From: Euglena gracilis
Lineage: Eukaryota > Euglenida > Euglenophyceae > Euglenales
DNA: 64,000 nt
Assembly: GCA_039621445.1 (NCBI GenBank)
Contig: CP154956.1
Span: 47,659,291-47,723,290, forward strand
Reading direction: 5' to 3'
In this document: piece after piece, positions 53,836 to 64,000 of the stretch
Numbering within the stretch: position 1 is the stretch's first letter
How the letters are laid out: each line of letters begins with the position of its first letter
Program-made: the position numbers and the translations under genes
The notes under the pieces: model-generated
Databases searched by the model: none
Told to the model about the DNA's origin: nothing
The model's input: only the letters and a program-made list of their open reading frames with translations

Positions 53836-55715
53836 GTCTCCACGACAAAATCCCCCCGGTTTCCCTCTACCGCAGCTCCCTCACCTCCCCTTCCCCCCCA
53901 CCCGGTCTCATCCTCTCTCGCCCTCTTTCCCTCTCCCTCGATACCTCCAATACATATACGAGAACAAACATGTAATATAAATATGTGTCTACATATATAC
54001 AGACGTATACGTACATCCATAATTTTGTACAGTTTTGTATGCTTTCAGTATCTGATAATCTACTAGATATGTATAATACTATATGTATACAGCATTCCAG
54101 TAGAACACCATCCCGAAGTCAACAAAAGTGATACAAAATATCGGGCTCTGGGGAGCCCCAGTGAACAGTTTAAGAATAGGCTTACAAATGCTGAAGGAAA
54201 TATGGCATGACGTAAGGCAGAAGGCTGCAATTTCGGGCAGATTGAACACATTTTCATCGCCCTTCCAATTATAGCTGTTTTTGTGGATATATTGGAAAAA
54301 TGTTTGGTAATAAACTTCAAATCCCCCTTGGTTAACATCAATTCCTTAACCCTGAAACAACCGCTCGAGTACAGTGAACGTCCCATTGAGTTAAAAGTGG
54401 GGAAATATATTATTCTTATGAACGTTTCTGGATCAAAACACCACCTTACACAAAATTATGGACGTCACTTTGAAATTGTCTTTTGAGAGCAACGTCCATG
54501 ACTAGGAATCGCCATACACACCCAACTGGGAGGTACAAAACATTGATTCCTGTTTTACGGGACTTTCGTGCGGATGAAGTGGAGAGGGACATTTTTCAGG
54601 AGTGTACGGGTCGCGGGGGGTCGCGGGTGTCGTTGGTCGCGGGGGAAGTTTGCTTTTCGACGGGTCACTTGTGACCATTGTGACCTCACATGCAACGTCA
54701 TGCAACGTCATATGTGACTTTTTTTTTAGAGCTTTTGGGTCAAAAAAAGAGCCAATTAGTAATTTACTACACATTCTTGGCGATGTTGATTCCTAATTTT
54801 GGAACACGTTCCTTATTAGGTGCCATTTCTTGCTCCCACTGGGATGTGGAAATTATCCATGTGTGGGTCCCGGGGGGGTCGGGGGTCCCGGGGTTATTTC
54901 TTGAAATAGGAAAATTTGAGCCATGGTGCAACTGCGCAATGGAGTTCCCTAGTTTCATTACCCGGTGCTTTGGGGTCATGCACACTGGGCAGGGGGAACC
55001 CTGTGCCTGTAGACCGTAGAGTTACAAGTCGTTACTTCCGTCCCCTGTCCCTTGGGGTGTAGGCAGGCACTAGTTTGGACTTTTTTGAACATCAGGCCTC
55101 GGTGTTCGAGAAAAGATTTTTTGCAAGGTTGCAGCGCAACTTTACAGTCACTGCCAATGCTAAGTGCGAGTTAGGATGTCTAAACCGGCGTCAATTTTTT
55201 TATAGATCGTGTCTTCAACAGCGTGCAGACGATCATGAAATAGTGCGATAAAACGAAGATAAAAGTCGTCATTCAAGCAAAATTGAAACCCAAGCAGAAC
55301 CTGATTATGTGTTAAATGGACAATCTGAATTATTCACTTGACCAAGCCTTTTAAACGGCTGGAACAGCACGTACACAACATCATAATTCCAAAGCTACTC
55401 AAAAAAAGTGATTTCTTTTTAAAACAGGAATATTGTGTCATTACCTTCGCCACAATTTTGAAATGAAAGATTGAAACACTTCTGGGAAACGCACTTGGAA
55501 GCCTTAAACGTTTGAGTGGGGAATTAGGTCGAGTGACAATTCCATTAAAAACTCAGCATGTTTTTTTATAGCAAATTCAACTTGTTGACGACACACACAT
55601 AGGTAACAAAACAACTGGATTAATACAGGGAATTATTGCTTGGGTACCATCAAACAGCTTCACGCAAAAGGAATTGAAATCGCCCGACCGGACACCGACT
55701 CACTGTGCTCCCGAA
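53836..55715. other. AT-rich stretch without recognisable genes
   Basis: A G-rich GGTCGCGGG patch lies at 54,608-54,650. Short open frames, such as 54,283-54,486 (+), are compatible with chance in AT-rich DNA. Confidence 0.45.
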
Positions 55716-55780
55716 TGTTAAATGCTTCGCCCTCTTGGTCCCTTCCTCCCCCTTCCTCTGTCCTGGGAGTCCGAGACCAT

Positions 55781-56002
55781 TCAGGCTCTGCACTGCGAGA
55801 TGGTGAGGTACTGTGCACCCCCCTTTGGGCCATAATTTTTGATTTTTTGATCCAACTCCAGCCTCAAACAATGGGCCTGAAAGGCTCTGAAATTTTTCCA
55901 CTCACCCAGTTGCTGGACTTCGTCCACTTGTAAACCAGCATTTTTCCACCATAAAACCCCAGCCCCTCTGGTGCTGTGTGGTTTCCAGTGAGCGGTGTTC
56001 AC
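55781..56002 (-). pseudogene. Tyrosine recombinase C-terminus, reversed DIRS half
   Basis: Encodes HSTRGAGVLWWKNAGLQVDE and LGEW, then AHCLRL where copy 1 has AHYLRL. The nucleophilic tyrosine is changed to cysteine (codon at 55,868-55,870, TGT on the minus strand), so this recombinase cannot cleave DNA. Confidence 0.72.
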
Positions 56003-56082
56003 CCCCCCTCTTGCAACATTTCTTTGGCGAGGTATATCACTCTGCCTGAGGTCAAAGGTCTTTTACCATGCAAAGACAATAA

Positions 56083-56816
56083 TCTAACCGGTGCCCCCCG
56101 TCCACCGGCACTATCTGACCTCCAGTAACGCCGTCGGCGCCACAAATCAGGTTGAAGGGGTTTTTCCCGCAGAAAATTTTAATTCCCGCAGAAAAAAACT
56201 GGTTTCCCGGGGAGGGCTCAGGCCCCGGGCGTAGAATCGTTTTTAACTTAAAATGTAATTTGCCCCCTTTTCCAGCTTTTATTTCCTTCGCTTCCCAACC
56301 CAAAACAAAGCACAACACAAGCTTGGATATCTTTGATGTCTTTATGTGAGCATTGCGGTGAAAGATAACTTTCTTGGTCAGTTGACTTGGTATGATTGTT
56401 TGGTTTAATAAGTACCAATCGTGATCCAACAAAACAATTCTTGAACACAACTTGTGGACAAGCAGTTGAAGCACAAATACAACTTGAAAGAACTTGTGAA
56501 CAAGTCTTGGTGTCAATATTCAATACCAAATTCCAAAAAAATGTGTATCAAAATAGGGGTCCTGAAAGAAAAAGCAAATGTAAATTTGAACCTTTGCCTA
56601 ACCGTTTTTTTGGCAGTTCCGCGCTTGAAATGATCCTAGCTGGTGGGGGGGGACAGAAAATCAGGGGGGAAGCCGCAAAAAACTTCAGGACCTATGCAGA
56701 GGGATAATCAGGCCGCGCGGCGGCTCCAATTTTACTGGTTAGGAAAGCAGTGCTTTGGGCGGCTAAATTCCTAATAATTCAGAAAATTTGCATTGGACAC
56801 CAACCCACTACCTCTT
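56083..56816. mobile_element. Unclassified 734-bp insertion in the recombinase
   Basis: Against copy 1, homology stops at 56,082 and resumes at 56,817. ACAATAA is present at both edges (56,076-56,082; 56,817-56,823), which looks like a 7-bp target duplication. No terminal inverted repeat or protein is obvious inside. Confidence 0.55.
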
Positions 56817-56823
56817 ACAATAA

Positions 56824-57062
56824 CAAATTATTTTTGTGCCCTACCATGGGGGCTGTTCTCTCCGCATACTCTTTAAAAAAAATGCCAGGGGCTTATGAGG
56901 AGGCTGTTTGGCAGATTCAAAAACTCCTCCCACCTTGGGTACAGCCAGCCTTTCCTTTGAACCAAAATGACTTTTTTCCTTCCCACGAAACTTATTTTTC
57001 GCTGGGTGCTGGCTACATCCACCCCCTGTGGATGGCCAACAGCCTCCAAAAAATGATGAGTC
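56824..57062 (-). pseudogene. Tyrosine recombinase core, reversed DIRS half
   Basis: Encodes GVDVASTQRKISFVG, QRKGWLYPRWEEFLNLP and LLISPWHFF, close to copy 1 at 47,100-47,290. The catalytic arginine of copy 1 (HRGVDL) is replaced here (PQGVDV), further evidence of inactivation. Confidence 0.7.
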
Positions 57063-57480
57063 CACAAAGGCCAGGTCTCGGACTACTCGCCTCCTGCGGA
57101 GCAGCCCGTGCCGGGGATTCTCCATCCACCACTTCGCCGGAGCGAGGTACTGGATGGTGTCCCTTGTCTTCCTCACCACCGCATCTGCTTGCCTCAACCG
57201 CGTCGGCCTTGTCGTCATTGCCGATGAATACTCAGGGCATGGTGGGGATGCTTCCACCAGATCGAAGTCACCAGAGGAATACTGCTGCCAGTACTCACAT
57301 CGCCGGATGTCCGCCACCACATCAAGATGCAACCGGGAGTCCCAATCGACACCCATGGCGTGGTAGCCCAGTGCCTCCAGGGCCCGGCGGACACTGCCCG
57401 TCCCGGAGGAAAGGTCCAGTGCCCAGAGCTCGCGTTCGCGGCTCTGTTGGTGCTTCTCTTCTTGTGCTTCTGGCGTCACT
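57063..57480 (-). pseudogene. Cytosine-5 DNA methyltransferase-like domain of a retroelement
   Basis: On the minus strand: LDLSSGTGSVRRALEALGY (motif I, AdoMet binding, about 57,367-57,424), DLVEASPPCPEYSSA (motif IV with the catalytic Pro-Cys, about 57,223-57,270) and WWMENPRHGLL (motif VI-type ENP, about 57,105-57,140). The domain is about 130 residues and stops at RDLAFVD, where the DIRS fragment begins, so the C-terminal part and target-recognition region are missing. It is linked upstream to the low-complexity and gag-like segments on the same strand. Methyltransferases captured by LTR retrotransposons are known from some algae and dinoflagellates; activity here is unlikely because of truncation. 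Confidence 0.72.
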
Positions 57481-58900
57481 GATTCTAGAGGCACGGAGGT
57501 GGATGTGGCTTGGGCGATTTTGCTGGTTGTCGGATGTGGATGCGGTGTTTCTTGTGGCAGATGTTGCTTTGATCCTTCTTCGGGCGGTTGTGGTTGATAC
57601 TGGGCATCGGTTGGTGGTTGGTGTTGTTGGTGGGGATGCGGCGATGAAGAAGTCGGTTCCAGTGGAGGTTGTTGTTGAGGTGGATGCTGAGACGAAGATG
57701 ACGGTTCTTGTTGGAGAGGTAGTGGGGTGTTTCCTTGTGATGATGATGGCGGTTCGAGTGGCGGCTGTAGTGGCAGTGGCTGTCGCGAAGTAGATGACGG
57801 TTCCCGTGGGTAATATCGTTGATGTGGATGTCGCTTTGATGAGGGTTCCAGAGGCAGCTGTCGTGGTATGCAGATGACCGCCCTGGTGGGAGTTGTTGTT
57901 GATGTGGATGCTTTTGAGACGACGAAATTGGATCTGGTGGCGGTTGTAGCGATTGTGGATGCTCCTGAGAAGATGAAGGTTCCTGTTGGCGATGAAGTTG
58001 GTGTGGGTGTCGCTGAGATGACGGAGACGGATCTCGTGGTGGCAGCCACGAAGGTGGGTGTGGCGGAGAAGATGAAGGTTCCGGTGGACGATAATGTTGG
58101 GGTGGATTTCGATGCGATGATGAAGACGGTTCTCGTGGTGGCAGCTGCGATGACGGCTGTCGTGATGTGGATGAAGGTTCGCGTGGTTGTGGTTGGTGTG
58201 TCTGTGGTCTTGATGATGGAGTCGGTTCCGGTGGCGGCAGCTGCGATGGTGGATGCTGCGGAGAAGGTGACGGTTCTGGTGGACGTTGACGTTGGAGTAG
58301 ATGTCGCTCTGATGATGATGTGGGTTTGTGGGGTAGCTGCTGTCGAGGTAGCCGTTGTGGTGAGGATGAATGTTCTGGTGGGAGGTCGTTGGGGAGGATG
58401 CAGTTTGGATGACGGCGTCGATTCTAGTGGCGGCGGCTGCAGTCGGGTTCGGGGGTCGGATGTCCGTTCTGGTGGGAGATGTCGTTGGAGGAGATGTTGG
58501 GGAGGGGATGACGGTCCTTGTGGATGATGCCACTCGTGGGGTTTGATGTCCGTTGTGGTGGGAGATGTCGATGGTGGGGATGTTGGGGTGGAGATGGCGG
58601 CTTTTGTGGCGGACCCTCCTCATGGGGTGGCTGCCGGGTTTCTGGTCGCTTGTTGTCGGGCTGTCGCGTGGCTATCAGGCTTCTTGGGTGCTCTTGTCGT
58701 TGTGGATGCCGGTCGGTGTCGCGGAGTGGATGTTGCTTTCTTTGGGGTAGTTGTTGCTTTTCTTGTTGTGGATGCCGGTTGGTGTCGCGGGGAGGGTGTT
58801 GTGTGGTAGATGTCGGCCGTTGAGGTGGTTTTTGGGAATGAGGTTGTTGTTTCTTTCTGGCTTCCATTTCCATTGGAGTGGATGTTGTTCTTTCTCGTTG
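57480..58900 (-). repeat. Low-complexity P/S/H/T-rich coding-like tract
   Basis: Degenerate GGTTCCGGTGGNGG and GATGTGGATG-type repeats leave several frames open on both strands. On the minus strand one frame runs without a stop into the methyltransferase domain, so it may be a disordered linker, but repeat translation alone could explain it. Confidence 0.5.
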
Positions 58901-58961
58901 ATGTTTGTCATTGCGTTGGCACAGATCTCTCCCTTCTTCTTCTTTCCTTCCATTTGCGACT

Positions 58962-59420
58962 TTATCCTTGATCTCGTTGCAGCTTGTGGCGGAGGACCTC
59001 CTTACCCTCTGCCAACTCCAAATCACGGCGCGCCCAGTACTCTTTGTACCCGAGGTCGGATTGGCTTCCAGCTCTTAGTCCACCATGAGTCCCGGTCTCG
59101 TCGAATGCACTTCGCATCAACGCCAATCGCTGCGCATCGGTCATTGCTGGCAGCAGTCCTTCCGTCTCTCGCAGAAGCGGAATCCACTTTCTTCTGAACA
59201 TTGGCCAGTCTTCTGCAATCCCGCTGGAACTTCCAGGATATCTGCCGCGAATGGACTCCAGGAGTTGTGTCTTGTCTTCCTGACCACAATTGTCCATGGT
59301 CCACGGCCGGTACCACGTTGAGTGGGTGATTTTGGTTTCTTTGATGTACTGCGTGGGGGGGGGATTGCGATGGCCATGACTGATGTGCTGCTGCTGTGGG
59401 CCGCGCCGGCCAGAGCGCAT
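58962..59420 (-). pseudogene. Gag-like protein of the methyltransferase-bearing retroelement
   Basis: A 152-residue frame encodes WPMFRRKWIPLLRETEGLLP and YKEYWARRDLELAEGKEVLR, charged helical segments typical of gag. Its N-terminal stretch around WTMDNCGQEDK comes from DNA (about 59,260-59,380) that is visibly similar to the 5' part of DIRS copy 1 (44,255-44,372), including TGTGGTCAGGAAGACAAGA. The assignment to gag is by position and character, not by a diagnostic motif. Confidence 0.5.
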
Positions 59421-59499
59421 GCGCGCACAAAGTAGCGGAACCCTCCGCTACTACCTGACCACCCCCTTACCGCGTTTGCCTTCAGACAACAGGGGAGTA

Positions 59500-60144
59500 C
59501 CAGCACAGGTCGAACAGACTCCCCCCTTTTTTCTCTGTCCACCCCCTTTCAGGGGACAAAGCAAGGACTATGGCACATCTTCAAGAAACATCAGAAATCG
59601 AAGGGGTTTAAGTCAGAATCAGAGAGACCCTTTTCAAAATGGCTATTGCAGCCATCATTCAAAAGGGCCTGGGGCACAGATTCAAGGGTATGGAAGCCAT
59701 CATTCAAGAGAGCAGGGGGCCCATGTGCACAGCTATAGCGGCCAGTATCCCTGTCTGGGAACATCCAATTGGGGAGAGGTCTGTCCAACTTTCTCCCCAG
59801 CACCCTTAAAAACATATCCCCCAGTGGCAACAAGCCCATGCCGAGACAACGTGCATAAATTGCCTCAAGAAAATCATGCCAAGGTGGCTTATCTGGTGAA
59901 TCAAGAGGGACAGAGAAGACCCAAGAGAGGTCCTGGAAAGAAGACCAATGGAGGCCAGGCAGGAAACATAGCACTGACGGCCAATGGAGGCCACCACATT
60001 CAAGACCATCCACACCTCACCAACCCTTCGGAGGGAGGCCCAAGATTGGCTCAGACAGGTCCCCCACCAGAAGGTAATCAGCCCAGACCGCCCAGCCTGA
60101 AGTGTACCTCCAGACTGCAGACACAGACCTTCTCCTATCATTAA
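59500..60144 (+). pseudogene. DIRS left half, gag-like region
   Basis: Frame with GYGSHHSREQGAHVHSYSG and related units, matching the gag-like part of copy 1. Confidence 0.5.
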
Positions 60145-60399
60145 AAAAAAAAGGAAAAGCCTGTCTGTTGAAGGCCATATGGCAGGGCCATCTGTAGCAC
60201 CAGTGATGGGGCAGCCAGAGGTGGCCACAGTGATGGGGCAGCCAGGGGGAAGGACCCCGGTGATGGGACCTGTAGAATCCCCAGACACATTACACCCAGG
60301 GGTACCTCATTACAGGTCCCTGCAGGCCAGGCATTCCCCATTGGAAGAAGAAGGAGCCAGAAGAGATGAATTAAACCTGATAAGGCAGGGGGTTATGGC

Positions 60400-61470
60400 A
60401 GACCTTCCCTTCCCCCCTCAGATGTCCTTAAAATGAATCTTAAAAACCCCGCAAGAAACATTGACTGCCCAGAAAATTGTGATGGAATACGAACGTGCAG
60501 GGGCAACCAGGCAAATCACCCTAGAGGAGGCAAAATTTTTTGTCCCTTTTTTCATCATCTCCAAAAAGAGGGGGAAATGGCAAAGGAAAGACTGATTACA
60601 AATTGTTGACATTTCAAACTCCATTTTCACCCCCCAGAAGTTCAGACTGGAACACATGGGAAACAACTTCCAATACTTAATAAAAGGTTAGTTCTGTGAA
60701 GAAATCGATCTGAAGTATGCTTATTTTCATTTGAAATTGCAGAAGCAGCCTGGAAAAACATGTATGCATGCAAGTGCGGGGAGAAACTTGGCAGTTAAAA
60801 GCTGCATGCTTTGGAATAAGCAGCCTGCCACAAAAAGTTATGACTCTCATGAGAGTATGGGAAAGAAAATGGAGAAAGGAAGGAAAGGAAGTTTTCATAT
60901 ACCTTGACGACATTTTGGTGTTAGCTCGCAGCAAAAAGACAGCAACCCAGTATTTGGCAGAATTGAAAGAAGATCTCTTATTAGCAGGTTTCGGATTAAA
61001 CCTCCCCAAATTATGTCTGGAACCAACACAGGAAATGGAGCATTTGGGCCAGTGGATCAACTTAAAAAAAAAGGCCAACTGGAGATCCTTCAGTAAAAAT
61101 TGAAAACCCTAAGAAAGGAGTTGGGAAAGGTGCTGTAAGCACACAAAAAATGAGTTGCAGAAAGCTCAGTTCTATCGTGGGGAAAGTCAGTTAGTTTCAA
61201 AGCCATTCTCTCAAGGTTCTGACACATCAAATTTGAAAAATGGTGGATCTGCACACCACATGGGGTGGGGACCACACCCTGACCATTCCCCACGGGGTCG
61301 AAGATCAAGTTCTGGAGTTAAAAGTGTTTCTACATCCAGGTGTTGGCGGGGCGTTTCAATCCAAGGCCTCTCAGGAACTATTCTCAGACAGCACCACCTG
61401 GCAATGGGGGGGGGGGATGGACAGAAATTCTGGCCAAAAGGTGCAGGATTTCTGTACGGTTGTCAATAAA
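60400..61470 (+). pseudogene. DIRS left half, reverse transcriptase-RNase H
   Basis: The 60,768-61,103 frame encodes FGISSLPQKVMTLM and FIYLDDILVLARSKK with both catalytic aspartates present (60,906-60,911). Downstream pieces (VDLHTTWGGDHTLTIPHGVE) are in another frame. Compared with copy 1, about 190 bases of RNase H after QKVQDF are missing, and unrelated sequence replaces part of the remainder. Confidence 0.72.
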
Positions 61471-61686
61471 AGCAAATGAATTTGCAGGTGGTTTGGGTTC
61501 CCAGCCAAGAAGTAGCCAAGTCTCGCAGGTGCTTAATTGCCGCCAGAGCTTAATGTCGACCCCACCCATGGGCCGACATTAAGCCCGACGAGTAAAAAGG
61601 ACCAGGGGATTACACCCTAAATCTACACGACTTCACCTCTTTCCGCAGTTTTTCAAAAGGGACATATCCACACAAATTAACATGTT

Positions 61687-62450
61687 TTGCACCCCAAGCA
61701 ACAACAACATACGAAGTTCATTTGTCGGTACCCCCACCAAGGGGCTTTGCTGGTGGATGCCTTTCAAGGCAGATTTAAATGGCCTCCCCCCAGTTTATGT
61801 GAATCCTCCCTGGAGGATCATTCCCAAGTGGGTTCAGAGATGAATACTAAACTCAGATCTAAATTGTTTGCTGATCGTACCCCACTGGGAGTCGACATCA
61901 TGGTGGCGCCAAATAATGTCAATCAGGAAGCAGGAAGCAAAGTTTTGCTGGTACCCCCCCAGTGGGGTCTGTTCACCAACAGCTGGGTGGAGGAGATGCT
62001 CCCCCACCCTAAGGTGGAATTTAGCCTGCTTGATTGTGCCAAGCAAATATGACAATCCCAGGAAGTTTCGATGTCCAGTATCGACACTTACATAAAAAAC
62101 TGGGAAACTTCAAAAGATATGACTCAGCCTTCTGGACTCTTGTGGGCATATTGTTGCACAAATGGTGCCCCTGCAGGACTGCACAGTCCACAAGATGGCT
62201 GAAGCCATCCCCTATCTGGCTGTTCACAGCCTCAACACTGCAAGAAATGCATATGCAGCAGCTTTGTTACTCCCAGGACTTGGTTCATGGATTTTTTCCC
62301 CCTCTTCTGGATACATTGAAAAGAAAATGGAATGCAAATGTCTGCAGGAATGCCCATTTCTTTGGGCCCCCACTGCACTTCTAGAGCACATCATCAGAGA
62401 TTGAAAAACCACTCTCAGCAATGTCTGTGAAAGAGCTCAGAAACAGACTC
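61687..62450 (+). pseudogene. DIRS left half, post-RNase H region and recombinase N-terminus
   Basis: Matches copy 1 from about 46,330 to 47,092 with frame breaks. Recognisable words include FICRYPHQGALLVDAF and the recombinase start around 62,070-62,100. Confidence 0.6.
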
Positions 62451-63999
62451 CTTCCGCCTTCCTTTACCGCCTTCCCAATAAAAAATAAAGGTGGGAAGTG
62501 GAGACTGGTGTGCGATTACGCACTCACCAACAAGCAGCTGCAGCCGGAAAGTTGCCCGCTGTCCCTCAACGAGGAGATCGTGGCCGAGCAAGCAAGATGT
62601 GAGCTGTTAAGCACAGTGGACCTCCGGGATGCCTTCCATCAAGTCGCCCTTGACGCCGAGTCCCAGCCAACCACCAACGTCCAAATGCCGCGCGGCCTGT
62701 GACAGTGAACCGTGGTCCCACAAGGGATCATTGTGGGCCCGGCAATGCTTCAACGTGACATCGGTGTCACGTGTGCCGGACTGCAAAGGCACTCAAGGCC
62801 GTACTTTGATGACATCATCATCTGCACCAAAAGAAAAGTCGGCCAATCGGAAGAAGGCTTCCTGAAGGCCAATGCCGCAGATGTCCGGGAGACGCTGGCA
62901 GCCCTCGAGCGCGACAAGTGGGTGTCGGACGCCAGGAAGGTCAAGCTGTTCATGCGCCTAGTGGAGTTTGTCGGCCATGTGCTGGTAGGAGGAAGAAGGT
63001 CGCCAGCCACAGGAAAGCTGGCAGCTGTCCAGAAGTGGGAGCTGCCCAAGAACGTCTCCAGCCTACGGTCATTTTTGGGGCTGTGCAACTATTACAGCGG
63101 ATATGTCCGAATGTTTGCCGAATATGCGGCACCGCTGCAGGAAAAGCTGAAGCTGCCCTGTGAGCTCGCCAAGGTAGGGAGCAAACATCCGGTGTCGTGG
63201 ACCAAGGAAGGATGGGAAGGCATTTGAGCGCCTGAAGCAGGCACTCGTGGCGGACTTCGAGCTGTACCACATGGACCCAACCAAGCCCTTTGTCCTTCGG
63301 AAAGATGCATCGGACTATGTGGTGGGTGCGGCGCTGGAGCAGTTCCCACTGGTGGAAGGACTCCCGTCCCTCGCGGACATCAAGCCAGGTGCCTCCATCC
63401 CCGTGGCCTTCATGAGCGGCAAGCTCACCGATGGCCAACGGCAGAAGTGGGACACCAGGGACAAGGAGACGTATGCAATCGTCTCCGCCCTGGACAAGTG
63501 TACGCAAGGTGCTGGTGCTGACAGACCACAAGAGCCTACAAGGGTGGCACAAATAGCATGTCGCAGGATTCGGCCCACAAGACCGTCGGGCAAGGTGGCA
63601 TACGAAGCTGAACAACTTCCGGCTGGAAGTCATCCACGTGCCAGGCCAAGCAAACAGCATCGGAGACGCGCTCACAAGATGGGCATATCCCGCCAGCCAA
63701 GGCTTCAAGGACATCACCTGGCATTGCACCGATCAAGACACGAGAAGGAAGGAGAAGGAGAAGGAGAAGGAGAAGGAAGAGGAGAGATCGTGTCCAAAGG
63801 CCACTCAGCCAATCGACACAGCCTCCGAAGAAAAGCAAGTATGCTTCATACGACTCAAACACAGAACCTCCGGGAACACCGGAGTGACAGTGACCACCCG
63901 AGCACAGATGAAAAAGAACCAGCCAGCACGAACAGCCGAGGGGTCCACCGACATGGAGAAGTCAAGCCCAGCACAGCAAGGCACAGCAAACAAGGTCCA
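62446..63999 (+). pseudogene. Ty3/gypsy-type reverse transcriptase-RNase H, runs off the window
   Basis: RT blocks: FPIKNKGGKWRLVCDYA, LLSTVDLRDAFHQVAL, the active site YFDDIIIC (62,802-62,825) and SLRSFLGLCNYYSGYVRMFA. RNase H: FVLRKDASDYVVGAALEQF, then LTDHKSLQGW and VIHVPGQANSIGDALTRWA. Decay is clear: two in-frame TGA codons just after MPRGL, a TAG after GWHK, one extra base near 63,211-63,217 and one missing base near 63,500. A basic/acidic tail with KEKEKEKE follows. No integrase is reached. The RT N-terminus is cut at the DIRS junction. Confidence 0.82.
63735..63785. repeat. GAAGGA/GGAGAA short tandem repeat
   Basis: Imperfect hexamers in the tail of the retroelement polyprotein encode alternating K and E. 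Confidence 0.7.
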
Positions 64000-64000
64000 C

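Larger units (their letters stand above)
55716..57062 (-). mobile_element. DIRS element, right half, reversed
   Basis: On the minus strand this is the 3' part of a DIRS copy. It starts at GACTC (57,058-57,062), runs through the recombinase, and ends in the inverted terminal repeat at 55,716-55,850 (matching 47,570-47,700 reversed). Its left half is found at 59,470-62,450 on the plus strand. A 734-bp insertion separates the recombinase halves. Confidence 0.75.
59470..62450 (+). mobile_element. DIRS element, left half
   Basis: Follows copy 1 from its position 44,380 onward: gag-like units, RT, RNase H and the start of the recombinase. It stops at GACTC (62,446-62,450), exactly where the reversed half at 57,062 begins. 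The left terminal repeat is missing. Confidence 0.75.

Noticed and set aside
57322-58623. Plus- and minus-strand proteins of over 200 residues
   Set aside because: Both strands stay open through a degenerate repeat; only the minus frame leading into the methyltransferase is retained, as a possible linker.
62696-62720. Alternative genetic code with TGA as tryptophan
   Set aside because: ABCG uses TGG for tryptophan throughout and ends at TGA, and the retroelement has other disabling changes.

Overview
The window looks like nuclear DNA of a large-genome, repeat-rich protist or alga. One gene is spread over about 21 kb in some 21 short GC-rich exons, the spaces between are filled with transposable elements, and long poly-C/poly-G tracts are everywhere. 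There are DIRS-type and Ty3/gypsy-type retroelements, hAT DNA transposons, a tRNA-derived SINE and scattered TTAGGG arrays. No operon, bacterial gene, rRNA or convincing functional tRNA gene was seen. I cannot name the species from the sequence.

Layout. 1-7,787: no secure gene; minisatellites, poly-C/poly-G elements and one possible terminal exon (about 5,838-6,110, +). 7,788-29,116 (+): an ABCG/White-family ABC half-transporter, with an N-terminal nucleotide-binding domain (Walker A, Q-loop, signature, Walker B, H-loop all visible) followed by an ABC2 membrane domain and a TGA stop. Its introns carry microsatellites, a 362-bp inverted-repeat element, a degenerate MITE and a 2-kb hAT-like element. 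29,117-38,185: no gene found; MITE, palindromes, TTAGGG arrays and a self-complementary TCGAAC minisatellite. 38,186-40,570: a nested stack in which a hAT transposon (38,623-40,355) sits inside an inverted-repeat element that itself seems to sit inside another. 43,655-50,790: two DIRS-type retrotransposon copies (+), the second interrupted by a SINE. 50,791-55,715: AT-rich, microsatellites and a pair of isolated DIRS terminal repeats. 55,716-63,999: a rearranged block holding two halves of a DIRS element in opposite orientations, a gag plus cytosine-methyltransferase segment (-) and Ty3/gypsy RT-RNase H (+) running off the window.

The most unusual result is in the ABCG gene. When exon ends are fixed by conserved protein motifs, most introns do not fit GT-AG; instead each junction falls within a short direct repeat (2-7 bp) that occupies the same codon phase in both exons. 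The hAT transposase gene is interrupted by a 185-bp element with inverted-repeat ends and a repeated TAC, following the same rule. This suggests non-canonical introns seeded by element insertion (introner-like). A second strong result is that re-inverting 57,058-62,450 on paper would unite the two DIRS halves at a shared GACTC and place the gag-methyltransferase segment upstream of the RT, implying an inversion between two retroelements. Exon ends, reading frames and similarities were judged by eye; no search or alignment program was run.
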